A DNA stretch of 64,000 nt, taken from contig PHCZ01000008.1 in NCBI GenBank assembly GCA_002840895.1, positions 1-64,000 of the forward strand, in the 5' to 3' direction. The translations under genes and the position numbers were made by a program. The notes under the pieces are model-generated. The model was not told the DNA's origin. It worked only from the letters and a program-made list of their open reading frames with translations, and searched no databases. Source of the stretch: Bacteroidetes bacterium HGW-Bacteroidetes-8 (GTDB lineage Bacteria; Bacteroidota; Bacteroidia; Bacteroidales; UBA932). This document shows positions 43,528 through 52,105 of this stretch, piece by piece. Within the stretch, counting starts at the first letter, position 1. The number at the start of each line of letters is the position of its first letter.

Positions 43528-44305
43528 ATAAAAGGTGTTGTTGTAAAAAAATAAAAAAAAGTTTCAAATTGTCCATAGAAATTGCATTTTCTACCTTAAA
43601 GCCTCCCGAGGCACTTCTGACAAGTGAGCTAAGATGGGCTCCGCTTTTTAAGGATACTCCAAAGTCCCTTGCCAGAGACCTTATGTAGGTTCCCTTACTG
43701 CACTCAACATATAACTCCAGTACACCGTTATGGTAGTTGAGCACTTTAAGATTGTAGATTGTGACCTTTGATGCTTTAAGTTGGGTATCTATCCCGGCTC
43801 GTGCAATATCGTATGCCCGGTTGCCATCTACAAGCTTGGCAGAGAAGAGTGGGGGAATCTGATCTATTTCACCGGTAAACAGGGGCAAAATCTCTTCAAC
43901 AGACTCTTTTGATATGTGTTTATACTCAAATGTGGCATCTATCTCCTTCTCCAGATCGAAAGAAGGGGTCGTTGCTCCGAATGTTATCTCCGCGATATAC
44001 TCTTTTTTCTGAGATTGAAGGGACTCTGCAAGCCTGGTCGCTTTTCCGGCACATATCATCAGTATACCTGTAGCGAGGGGGTCAAGAGTTCCGGCGTGTC
44101 CAACCTTTATGTTTTTCAGTCCAAACCATCTCTGTAGTGAAAATTTTATCTTTCTCACAGCATCTGCGGAGGTCCATCCATACGGCTTGTCAAGTACAAT
44201 GATCAACCCGGCCGGATAATCCTCCATAGTGGTAGATAACTTTGCCGAAATACTCTTTTGGTCAACAATAAATGGTTCTTTGACAGGAGTTGATGTTAGA
44301 TTCAT
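43508..44305 (-). CDS. truB: tRNA pseudouridine(55) synthase
   Basis: Makes pseudouridine at position 55 of the T-loop in tRNAs; 265 residues. The catalytic region [16 protein letters not shown] holds the catalytic Asp; [15 protein letters not shown] and [13 protein letters not shown] are the other family landmarks. The ATG at 44305 overlaps the rpiB stop (ATGA); the N terminus up to residue 30 is longer than usual, so ATG at 44227 (MEDYPAG) is a possible alternative start. Downstream it overlaps queA by 20 bases. Confidence 0.93.
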   Translation of the reverse strand: MNLTSTPVKEPFIVDQKSISAKLSTTMEDYPAGLIIVLDKPYGWTSADAVRKIKFSLQRWFGLKNIKVGHAGTLDPLATGILMICAGKATRLAESLQSQKKEYIAEITFGATTPSFDLEKEIDATFEYKHISKESVEEILPLFTGEIDQIPPLFSAKLVDGNRAYDIARAGIDTQLKASKVTIYNLKVLNYHNGVLELYVECSKGTYIRSLARDFGVSLKSGAHLSSLVRSASGGFKVENAISMDNLKLFFIFLQQHLLYEIIPI

Positions 44306-44748
44306 CTGCAGGCAATTTTATCAACTCTGTTTGTGTGTCTTCCACCCTCAAACCCTGTATCAAGAAATGAAGATAAAATCTCAATTGCCTGATGAACACT
44401 TATAAACCTGGCTGGAAGGGAGAGAATGTTGGCATCGTTATGCAGACGTGCCAATGTAGAGAGCTCACTGTTCCAGCAAAGGGCAGCCCGTATCCCCTGA
44501 TGTTTATTTACTGTCATATTTATTCCGTTACCGGAGCCGCAAATTGCGACCCCCAGCTTGACCCGGCCGGATGATACTGCAACTGCAAGGGGGTGTGCAA
44601 CATCCGGGTAGTCCATACTCTCGGGGGAGTTTGTTCCGAAGTCCGTAACCTCAATCCCCCTACTTTGGAGGTATCTTTTAACAGCCTCCTTTAGCTCAAA
44701 TCCTGCGTGATCTGCTGCTACTCCTACTTTAGTGATATCTTCTTTCAT
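44302..44748 (-). CDS. rpiB: Ribose-5-phosphate isomerase B
   Basis: Interconverts ribose and ribulose 5-phosphates; 148 residues, typical for RpiB. VGVAADHAGFELKEAV is at the N terminus, AICGSGNGINMTVNK contains the catalytic Cys region, and ALCWNSELSTLARLHNDANILSLPARF is the rest of the family signature. The open frame begins at TTG 44802 but ATG at 44748 (MKEDITKVGVAADHAGF) is right. The promoter TACCTTTG at 44762-44755 leaves only six bases, so a leaderless message is possible. Confidence 0.94.
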   Translation of the reverse strand: MKEDITKVGVAADHAGFELKEAVKRYLQSRGIEVTDFGTNSPESMDYPDVAHPLAVAVSSGRVKLGVAICGSGNGINMTVNKHQGIRAALCWNSELSTLARLHNDANILSLPARFISVHQAIEILSSFLDTGFEGGRHTNRVDKIACR

Positions 44749-44754
44749 AACAAA

Positions 44755-44784
44755 CAAAGGTAGCAATTTATTAAATGAGGCAAG
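44755..44784 (-). promoter_or_regulatory. Promoter of rpiB-truB-queA
   Basis: On the minus strand TACCTTTG (44762-44755) matches the -7 consensus; CTTG at 44784-44781, with 18 bases between, is one base from the -33 TTTG. It lies back-to-back with the DegT promoter. The -7 ends six bases before the rpiB ATG. Confidence 0.6.
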
Positions 44785-44799
44785 ATTTTTATACATTTG
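44767..44799 (+). promoter_or_regulatory. Promoter of the DegT aminotransferase gene
   Basis: TACATTTG (44792-44799) is a full -7 match, with TTTA (44767-44770) 21 bases upstream as a weak -33. Transcription would start about 15 bases before the ATG at 44820, which argues against the longer open frame starting at 44775. Confidence 0.58.
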
Positions 44800-44819
44800 C
44801 AAAAGTAAAACATTTCAAA

Positions 44820-45947
44820 ATGAACATACCGATGCTAGACCTTAAGGGTCAATACAAAAGAATTAAGAACGAGATAGATACCGCAATTCATAACGTGTTG
44901 GACAATACAAATTTTATTAACGGACCGGATGTTCACCGTTTTGAATCCAATCTGTCAAAATATCTTGATTCCAGGTATGTAATCGCTTGTGCAAATGGAA
45001 CTGACGCCCTACAGATTGCGATGATGGCCCTCAAACTCCAACCCGGCGATGAGGTTATTGTACCATCATTTACTTACGCCGCAACTGCAGAGGTTGTCGG
45101 GCTACTTGGACTGGTTCCGGTATTGGTAGACGTTGATAGATTTTCATTTAATATAAAGGTAGAGGATATTGAGCAGGCGATAAGTGAGAGAACAAAAGCA
45201 ATCGTACCTGTTCACCTTTTTGGGCAGGCGGCAGATATGGAGAGAATTATGGAGATTGCAGCTCGTCATAATCTGTACGTAATCGAGGATAATGCCCAGG
45301 CACTGGGAGCCAGATATACTTTTTGTGACTCAACCGTAAAACATCTTGGAACAATAGGGCATATAGGGTGTACTTCGTTCTTCCCAACTAAAAATTTGGG
45401 ATGTTATGGCGACGGAGGGGCAATTTTTACTCAGGACCCGGCTTTGGCAGAGAGAGTACGTATGGTTACAGACCACGGTCAAAGGGTTAAATATTATCAC
45501 GATATTATAGGATGCAACTCCAGGCTCGACACTCTTCAGGCTGCCGTTTTGGAGATTAAGCTGAAATATCTTGATGAGTACTCGGCATCGCGTTACAGAG
45601 CTGCGCAAATCTACAAAGAGTTGCTGGAGGGAATCAGTGAGATTATCCTTCCTCAGGAGATGAGTTATTCAACACACGTATATCATCAATTTACAATTCA
45701 GGTATCCGAAAAGAGAGAGGAGCTCAGGGAGCACCTTGCAAATAAGGGGATAAGCTCTATGATTTACTATCCTATGTCTCTCAATAACCAGAAGGCCTTC
45801 TCCACGATTTCAAGGATAGGTGCAACTCTTAAAAATTCGGAGCTGCTGGCCTCTACTGTAGTCTCTCTTCCAATGCATACAGAGCTTACTCCTCAAGTAC
45901 AGAAGATAATCTGTGAAGAGATAAAGTTCTTCTTTTCGGAAAACTAA
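44820..45947 (+). CDS. DegT/DnrJ/EryC1/StrS-family sugar aminotransferase
   Basis: PLP-dependent aminotransferase of 375 residues that usually converts a keto-sugar nucleotide to an amino-sugar for lipopolysaccharide or glycan synthesis. It begins MLDLKGQYKRIKNEID and has ACANGTDALQIAMMAL, VIEDNAQALGA, and the PLP lysine in SFFPTKNLGCYGDGGA. Start at 44820 is chosen because a -7 element occupies the 45-base extension. It lies 17 bases before galE, suggesting a nucleotide-sugar operon, although no glycosyltransferase is adjacent. Confidence 0.9.
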   Translation: MNIPMLDLKGQYKRIKNEIDTAIHNVLDNTNFINGPDVHRFESNLSKYLDSRYVIACANGTDALQIAMMALKLQPGDEVIVPSFTYAATAEVVGLLGLVPVLVDVDRFSFNIKVEDIEQAISERTKAIVPVHLFGQAADMERIMEIAARHNLYVIEDNAQALGARYTFCDSTVKHLGTIGHIGCTSFFPTKNLGCYGDGGAIFTQDPALAERVRMVTDHGQRVKYYHDIIGCNSRLDTLQAAVLEIKLKYLDEYSASRYRAAQIYKELLEGISEIILPQEMSYSTHVYHQFTIQVSEKREELREHLANKGISSMIYYPMSLNNQKAFSTISRIGATLKNSELLASTVVSLPMHTELTPQVQKIICEEIKFFFSEN

Positions 45948-45964
45948 AGTTAAATCGGAGATTT

Positions 45965-47011
45965 ATGAATAGAATCAAAGTGCTTGTAACAGGTGGGGCC
46001 GGATACATAGGTGCCCATACTGTTGTTGAGCTGCACAAAAGCGGCTATGATGCAGTTATTGTAGATAATCTCTCTAACTCATCTGAGGATGTTTTGACCG
46101 GGATCGAGATGATAACAGGGGAGAGGCCGGTTTTTGAGAGGGTAGATTGTACAGATTACAGCGCTCTTGCAGATCTTTTTCGCAGGCACAAGGATATCTC
46201 ATATGCGATACATTTTGCAGCATTTAAGGCAGTTGGAGAGAGTGTCAGCAACCCGATGAAGTACTATAGCAATAACCTTATCTCTCTTATTAATCTAATA
46301 GAGATAATGACATCTGCAGGTAAGAGCTCAATTGTCTTCTCTTCCTCCTGTACCGTCTACGGGCAGCCATCGGCCAATTATCTTCCGGTAGGGGAGGATG
46401 CTCCGCTTCAGCCTGCTCAGTCACCATACGGAAAGACAAAGCAGATGTGTGAGGATATGCTCAAGGATGCTTCCGCCGCAATGCCCCAGAGGCTTAAAGT
46501 AATATCACTTCGTTACTTCAACCCTGTAGGCGCTCACCCCTCTGCACTTATAGGAGAGCTTCCAAGAGGAGTTCCGCAGAATCTTCTCCCTTTTGTTGCA
46601 CAAACGGCTGCAGGGGTTAGAGAGTTTCTCAATGTGTGGGGTGATGACTATAACACCCCTGACGGATCTTGTATCAGAGATTATATTTATGTGTGTGACC
46701 TTGCAAAGGCACACGTTGCCGCTCTGGACAGGATGACTGAGCGTAACGGCAATATGGATGAGAATATTGAGTATTATAATCTGGGAACAGGGAGAGGACT
46801 ATCTGTTTTGGAGGTGATTGATCACTTTAAGAGAGCCAACAATGTAGATGTTCCGTTCAAAATTGCTCCGAGAAGGCCGGGAGATGTCGAGCAGGTTTGG
46901 GCAGATCCATCAAAAGCAAACAGGGTGCTTGGATGGAGAGCAGATACTCCTGTAGAGAGTGTTATGCAGTCTGCCTGGAGATGGGAGAAGAAAATTCGTG
47001 GAATAGAGTAG
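45965..47011 (+). CDS. galE: UDP-glucose 4-epimerase
   Basis: Interconverts UDP-glucose and UDP-galactose (and possibly the N-acetyl forms); 348 residues of the short-chain dehydrogenase superfamily. The NAD motif VTGGAGYIGAHTVVEL is at the start, SSSCTVYGQP gives the catalytic Ser, and PYGKTKQMCED the Tyr-x-x-x-Lys. RYFNPVGAHPSALIGE and YIYVCDLAKAHV are GalE-type. It supplies precursors for surface glycans along with the DegT aminotransferase upstream. It converges with gltX at 47011-47027 with no hairpin visible. Confidence 0.95.
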   Translation: MNRIKVLVTGGAGYIGAHTVVELHKSGYDAVIVDNLSNSSEDVLTGIEMITGERPVFERVDCTDYSALADLFRRHKDISYAIHFAAFKAVGESVSNPMKYYSNNLISLINLIEIMTSAGKSSIVFSSSCTVYGQPSANYLPVGEDAPLQPAQSPYGKTKQMCEDMLKDASAAMPQRLKVISLRYFNPVGAHPSALIGELPRGVPQNLLPFVAQTAAGVREFLNVWGDDYNTPDGSCIRDYIYVCDLAKAHVAALDRMTERNGNMDENIEYYNLGTGRGLSVLEVIDHFKRANNVDVPFKIAPRRPGDVEQVWADPSKANRVLGWRADTPVESVMQSAWRWEKKIRGIE

Positions 47012-47026
47012 AGTTATAGAGTTAGA

Positions 47027-48574
47027 TTAGAGAACAGAAAGACCCTTTTCCAACCTGGAGAGACTCTCTTTTTTACCTATAAGTGCCATAATATCTGCTA
47101 CCGAAGCACCTTTAGACTCTCCAACAAGCAACAAACGGAGCGAATTCATAACGGCCCCCATCTGCCAACCCCTCTCTTTAATCTTTGATGGAAGGATCAC
47201 CTCAAGAGACTCTTTGGTGAAAGGATCTACAGAGGCAAGCTCTTTAACAAGCTCATTAATAATAGCAGGAGTATCCTCTCTCCAGAACTTCTCCTTAACC
47301 TTCATATCATAGTTTTGCGGCGCGCAGAAGAGATAGTCACATAACCCCCAAAACTCGTTTACAAATGAGGCTCTCTCTCTAATCATCTCAACAGCAGAGG
47401 CAACGTAATTAAACTCTTTTATAACCCCTTTTGACTCCAAAAGAGGTAAAAACTCCCTTACAAGCTCCTCTGTGCTTTTTTTGCGGAGATACTCCTGATT
47501 AAACCACTTAGCCTTCTCCGGGTTGAATTTTGCCCCCGATTTTACAACTCTCTCGAGGGAGAAAGATTCGGTAAGCTCCTCAAGAGAGAAGAGCTCCTGC
47601 TCTGTTCCGGGATTCCAACCCAAAAAAGCGAGCAGATTGATAAAGGCTTCGGGGTAGTACCCCTCTTCCCTATATCCTTTGGAGATCTCACCCCTGTCAT
47701 TTCTCCACTCCAAGGGGAATACAGGAAATCCCAACCTCTCACCATCCCGCTTACTTAGCTTACCCTTTCCGTCCGGCTTTAGAAGCAGGGATAGGTGTGC
47801 AAAATTCGGGCGTATATCGTTCCACCCGAAAGCTTCATAAAGCATATAGTGAAGTGGAAGTGAAGGAAGCCACTCCTCCCCGCGAATGACATCGCTAATC
47901 TCCATAAGTTTGTCATCCACAACATTTGCAAGGTGGTATGTTGGAAGTCTGTCTGCAGCTTTCCATAAAACCTTGTCATCCAGAGTGGAGCTGTTGACCT
48001 CAATATCACCCCGAATGAGATCTCTCATTTTTATAATCTTATCTACAGGCATTTTGAATCGTACAACCCACTGATCTCCGTTTTGTAATCTCTCTTCACA
48101 CTCCATAGCAGATAGTTTAAGTGAAGTGTCAAGACTCTCTCTCACTGTATAGTTGTAGGTAAATGTCTCCCCTTTTGACTCAGCTTCACTTCGCATAGCT
48201 TCAAGTTTTTCAGATGAGTCAAATGCATAATATGCAAACCCTTTTTGGATAAGTTCAAGGGCGTATGAGTGGTATATCTCTCTTCTTTGAGACTGCCTGT
48301 ATGGGGCAAATGGATTTTTTGAGTCAGGAACCTCGGCTATCTTACCATCTACAACACCCTCATCAGGTGTTATCCCACACCAGGCAAGAGCATTAATTAT
48401 ATACTCCTCTGCTCCGGGAACAAATCTTTGAGAGTCCGTGTCCTCAATTCTTAATATGAAGTTTCCCCCTCTCTTTTTTGCATAAAGATAGTTATATAGG
48501 GCCGTCCTTACCCCTCCAATGTGAAGAGGCCCTGTTGGGCTTGGGGCGAAACGAACCCTGGTTTTCCTTGTCAT
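47027..48574 (-). CDS. gltX: Glutamyl-tRNA synthetase
   Basis: Class I synthetase of 515 residues charging tRNA-Glu. The HIGH-type motif is in RFAPSPTGPLHIGGVRTALY, and the KMSKS-equivalent is KLSKRDGERLGFPVF. The LRIEDTDSQRFVPG segment follows as in all GltX proteins. The C-terminal anticodon domain is alpha-helical. The gene is two bases after ftsZ, so it forms the last cistron of the dcw operon in this genome. Whether it also charges tRNA-Gln (with GatCAB) cannot be judged from this window. Confidence 0.96.
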   Translation of the reverse strand: MTRKTRVRFAPSPTGPLHIGGVRTALYNYLYAKKRGGNFILRIEDTDSQRFVPGAEEYIINALAWCGITPDEGVVDGKIAEVPDSKNPFAPYRQSQRREIYHSYALELIQKGFAYYAFDSSEKLEAMRSEAESKGETFTYNYTVRESLDTSLKLSAMECEERLQNGDQWVVRFKMPVDKIIKMRDLIRGDIEVNSSTLDDKVLWKAADRLPTYHLANVVDDKLMEISDVIRGEEWLPSLPLHYMLYEAFGWNDIRPNFAHLSLLLKPDGKGKLSKRDGERLGFPVFPLEWRNDRGEISKGYREEGYYPEAFINLLAFLGWNPGTEQELFSLEELTESFSLERVVKSGAKFNPEKAKWFNQEYLRKKSTEELVREFLPLLESKGVIKEFNYVASAVEMIRERASFVNEFWGLCDYLFCAPQNYDMKVKEKFWREDTPAIINELVKELASVDPFTKESLEVILPSKIKERGWQMGAVMNSLRLLLVGESKGASVADIMALIGKKESLSRLEKGLSVL

Positions 48575-48576
48575 CT

Positions 48577-49950
48577 TTAGTCCTGTGTTTGATTTATATA
48601 TGAATTATTTGAGAGCAGTTGCTGCTTCCCGTCACTCTCTTCAAGACGGAAGGTGCTGCTTTCTCGCATATCTTTTACCGCAGAGCCACCCTCCTGTTGC
48701 TTTAGTTTTAGCTGTTTTCTGATGTATGCGGGCTGGTTTTCATATTGTGATATGTCGTCACCCTGCTCGATAATTAGTGCCGGTTTGCTCTTTTTATACT
48801 CCTGCTCGTCGGGAGTGAGATCCTTTTTTACCGAATTTCTTGATGGCCTGTTCACGGGGAAATCGGCGACTGAGTTTGGAGCATCCTGTGCAGGTTGGCT
48901 GTTGTTTGTGACCGGCTCATTACCAAGAACCACACTCTCTACAATTTTCCCTCCCGAGGTAGAGATTTGAGGCAGAGAGTGCATATCAAAACCGGTTGCA
49001 ACTATTGTGATACTTATTGCCTGCCCTATTTCGGGGTCGCAAACAACCCCTCTTTTAAAGTTCTCTGCATTGCCACCGGTAAATTCGCTTATGTAATCCA
49101 TAATCTGCGAAAGCTCTGCCATTGTAAGCCCGTGTGTGTTGCTTGAAGTTATATTAACAAGCACATTCCTTGCAGAAGTGAGGTCAAAATCATTAAGCAG
49201 AGGCGAAGAGAAAGCCTCCTCAACTGCACGTATGGCTCTGTTATCTCCGCTGGCTGTACCAACACCCATTAGAGCCATTCCGCTGTTATTCATAACCATC
49301 CTCACATCTGCAAAATCTACGTTGATGAATCCCGGACGGGTTATAATCTCTGCAATACCCTTGACTGCGGTACTGAGAACAGCATCTGCCCTCGGGAAGG
49401 CGTCGAAAATAGAGAGCTCTCCATATATCTTATATAGCTTTTGATTATCAATAATGAGCAGACTATCAACGTTTTTTTCCAACTCTTTGATGCCAAGTAT
49501 CGCCCTTTTCAGAAATTCGTTCCCCTCATCGCGGAAGGGGAGCGTAACCACAGCTACTGTAAGAAGCCCCATCTCCCTTGCAATTCCTGCAATAACGGGA
49601 GCTGCACCGGTTCCTGTGCCTCCACCCATTCCGGCAGTTATAAAGACCATCTCTGTAGGACCCTCCAGCATCTCTCGCAGCTTGTCAATACTCTCCATAG
49701 CAGCTCTCCTTCCCTGTTCCGGGTTACAACCGGCACCTAGTCCACGGGTGGCAACATTCCCAAGCTGAAGTTTTTCCGGAACGGGACTGGCTGCCAAGGC
49801 CTGAATATCTGTGTTGCAGACCATAAAGTCAACATCCTTGATTCCCTGTCGGAACATCTGGTTAACAGCGTTTCCGCCTCCGCCTCCAACACCGATTACT
49901 TTGATGATGGATCTTTTCTGTTCCCAATCTACGGGTAAATAATCTTCCAT
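48577..49950 (-). CDS. ftsZ: Cell-division GTPase FtsZ
   Basis: Tubulin homologue forming the division ring; 457 residues. GVGGGGGNAVNQM and the tubulin signature AGMGGGTGTGAAP (GGGTGTG at 109-115) bind GTP, and the T7-loop region with NVDFADVRMVM is complete. The core ends at about residue 320. A long, Asn/Gln/Lys-rich linker follows, with PAYIRKQLKLKQ near 400 and an ending NNSYINQTQD that resembles the FtsA-binding tails of Bacteroidota FtsZ only weakly. It lies nine bases after ftsA. Confidence 0.97.
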   Translation of the reverse strand: MEDYLPVDWEQKRSIIKVIGVGGGGGNAVNQMFRQGIKDVDFMVCNTDIQALAASPVPEKLQLGNVATRGLGAGCNPEQGRRAAMESIDKLREMLEGPTEMVFITAGMGGGTGTGAAPVIAGIAREMGLLTVAVVTLPFRDEGNEFLKRAILGIKELEKNVDSLLIIDNQKLYKIYGELSIFDAFPRADAVLSTAVKGIAEIITRPGFINVDFADVRMVMNNSGMALMGVGTASGDNRAIRAVEEAFSSPLLNDFDLTSARNVLVNITSSNTHGLTMAELSQIMDYISEFTGGNAENFKRGVVCDPEIGQAISITIVATGFDMHSLPQISTSGGKIVESVVLGNEPVTNNSQPAQDAPNSVADFPVNRPSRNSVKKDLTPDEQEYKKSKPALIIEQGDDISQYENQPAYIRKQLKLKQQEGGSAVKDMRESSTFRLEESDGKQQLLSNNSYINQTQD

Positions 49951-49959
49951 AGCGCAAAG

Positions 49960-51297
49960 TTATGCCTCATTATTGGTATTGTCAAATATACTCCCTATAA
50001 AAGATGGAATATTTCCAAACGGATTTTTACGACGGGCAGGTTTTTCTCTGGCCGATGTAGCTCCTGGTGTGTGATCTGAAGATCCTGTAGAGGTGAGTTC
50101 GCTTTCCGGGAAAAGAGTTGAGGTACACGAAGGAGTTTCATTCACCATTGAATCTTGATTTTCAAAACCAAGCATTATCAGTCCAAATGCCGTTGAGGAT
50201 CCTGGTCTGCAGATTTCGGAAGGGGTATCATAGCTGATATTATTTATTGGAGATGCTATTCTGGCGTCGTATCCGGTTTTTACCTTTATAAACTGGCGCA
50301 GGTTGGTCAGCTGAGAACCACCTCCTGTAATAACGATTCCCGCTCCGAGTTTATCCATATATCCTGAGTTCTCAATTTCGTACATTACCGCCTCCAGAAT
50401 CTCCTCGACTCTAGCCTCAATAATACCTGCGATCACCTTAAAGGATACCTCCCTTGACTCTCTACCTCCGATTCCCGGTATTATTACGGTCTTATTCTCC
50501 GGAGCGTATTCACTATAACACGACCCGTACTGAATCTTCATCTGCTCTGCATTTTTTAGAGATACGCCACAACCCTGACGAAGATCTTCTGTTATGGAGT
50601 TTCCACCAAACGGGATTACCGCGGTGTGTCGTATAATGTTATTGTGATAAATTAGCAGATCGGTTGTTCCGCCGCCAATATCTATCATTGCAACTCCCAG
50701 TTCGGTCTCATCTTCGCTGAGAACTGCTTTTGCAGAGGCTACAGGCTCCAGAATTAACTCTCTGAGCCTCAGCCCTGCTCTGTTTATAACCAGTTTACTG
50801 TGCTCTACCGAATTGATCTTCCCTATGAATAGCTTATAGTCTCCCTCAATTCGGGTTCCTGTCATCCCCTTTGCATTATCAACCCCGATATGATCATCTA
50901 CATTAAATGATTGTGGAATGACGTGAAGAATCTTCTCCCCGGCATTTACCCGCGAGTTGGACATCTCACGCATCATATCATCTATCTCGGAATCTGAAAT
51001 CAGATTATCTGCTCTCCCTCTGTTTCTGCTAAGTCTTTGAGAGACGCATTTAATATTCTGTCCGGCGATTCCTACGTAGACCTCATTAATCTCAATAGAC
51101 TCCTCTCTTTTGATATCTTCTATTGTGGGCTGTAGTGAGTCCAGGACACTCTGTATATTTACCACCTCTCCCCTTAGTACCCCTTTTGAGGGTGCTTCGC
51201 GGAAAGCAACTATCCGGTAACCGGAATCTGTTCTCTCTCCGACCAGGGTTACAACCTTTGTGGTACCAAGGTCTATGGCTGCAACATAATTACTCAT
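49960..51297 (-). CDS. ftsA: Cell-division protein FtsA
   Basis: Actin-like protein of 445 residues that tethers FtsZ to the membrane. The ATPase motifs are AAIDLGTTKVVTLVGE, AMIDIGGGTTDLLIY and GIVITGGGSQL. The SHS2/1C domain lies between. The C terminus carries a Ser/Pro/Thr-rich linker and an amphipathic membrane-targeting helix (NPFGNIPSFIGSIFD). It sits four bases after ftsQ in the operon. Confidence 0.96.
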   Translation of the reverse strand: MSNYVAAIDLGTTKVVTLVGERTDSGYRIVAFREAPSKGVLRGEVVNIQSVLDSLQPTIEDIKREESIEINEVYVGIAGQNIKCVSQRLSRNRGRADNLISDSEIDDMMREMSNSRVNAGEKILHVIPQSFNVDDHIGVDNAKGMTGTRIEGDYKLFIGKINSVEHSKLVINRAGLRLRELILEPVASAKAVLSEDETELGVAMIDIGGGTTDLLIYHNNIIRHTAVIPFGGNSITEDLRQGCGVSLKNAEQMKIQYGSCYSEYAPENKTVIIPGIGGRESREVSFKVIAGIIEARVEEILEAVMYEIENSGYMDKLGAGIVITGGGSQLTNLRQFIKVKTGYDARIASPINNISYDTPSEICRPGSSTAFGLIMLGFENQDSMVNETPSCTSTLFPESELTSTGSSDHTPGATSAREKPARRKNPFGNIPSFIGSIFDNTNNEA

Positions 51298-51301
51298 CTG
51301 T

Positions 51302-52105
51302 TTAAGTTTTTATCTGTTTGTTTTCTCTTTTCTTACATACTAACTGGTTACCAAAGCGAAGGTCTACTCTTTTGTAACTCTCCCAACCTTGTGCGGGTAT
51401 GACCTTTGTGTAAAATGCATATAGCTTTTTAAACTTGAAATCTATATTTTCCGGCTCTCCGAATACAATCTCAATTTTTCCCACTCTGGGCGTGAATAGA
51501 ATTGTACCGGTACTATCTACATAAATCTGCTCAACCATAGAGTTCCAAAAATTCTCTCTCTCAAGGAAGAGTCCAAGCTCCATAATTTTCTTCGCCCACT
51601 CTCTATTTTGGTTAGGACCTCCGCGGTATCCGGGAGGAATAACCAGAGGTATATAACCCGTCACAACAGGCACATAGGAGGTGAAATTTCTCATTAGAGG
51701 AAAAAGATATGCTGTCTCGTCCATATAGAAGCCTCCGTTTGTCGTCTCTAGCCTGAGGATAGGTCTGCGCTGCTGAATGTCAACTCTCAATACTCCACTT
51801 CTGCTAACACTCACCTGAGATATCTTTACTGCAGTTCTGTTGTTAAGAATATTTTCCAGAGCAAACTGGTTGATATGTTTTAATTTACTCTCGTTGATTG
51901 TAATTCCCTCTACCCTTATAAGCTCCTTGATCTCCTCAGGAGATACGAAACGGTTAAGGGCACTATCCAGTACAGTCACCTTGATATCGGTACATTTTAG
52001 CTTTTCGGACTGCTTAACTGAGAGCCCTGTTGAGAGCACAAAATATGCAGCCAATATCCCGGCAAGTATAAAATATCCTATATATATGAGTATTTTTTTA
52101 AACAT
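51302..52105 (-). CDS. ftsQ: Cell-division protein FtsQ
   Basis: Bitopic division protein of 267 residues. A single N-terminal membrane helix (ILIYIGYFILAGILAAYFVL) is followed by a POTRA-like region (about 42-110) and a beta-rich FtsQ domain with EIVFGEPENIDFKFKKL near the end. The C-terminal tail is basic (KKRENKQIKT). It overlaps the murC end by eight bases. The level of similarity to E. coli FtsQ is low, as is usual, so the call leans on position and topology. Confidence 0.88.
   Translation of the reverse strand: MFKKILIYIGYFILAGILAAYFVLSTGLSVKQSEKLKCTDIKVTVLDSALNRFVSPEEIKELIRVEGITINESKLKHINQFALENILNNRTAVKISQVSVSRSGVLRVDIQQRRPILRLETTNGGFYMDETAYLFPLMRNFTSYVPVVTGYIPLVIPPGYRGGPNQNREWAKKIMELGLFLERENFWNSMVEQIYVDSTGTILFTPRVGKIEIVFGEPENIDFKFKKLYAFYTKVIPAQGWESYKRVDLRFGNQLVCKKRENKQIKT

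Noticed and set aside
44775-44819. Longer DegT frame from ATG 44775
   Set aside because: A consensus -7 element (44792-44799) is inside the extension, and family members begin near MNIPMLDL.
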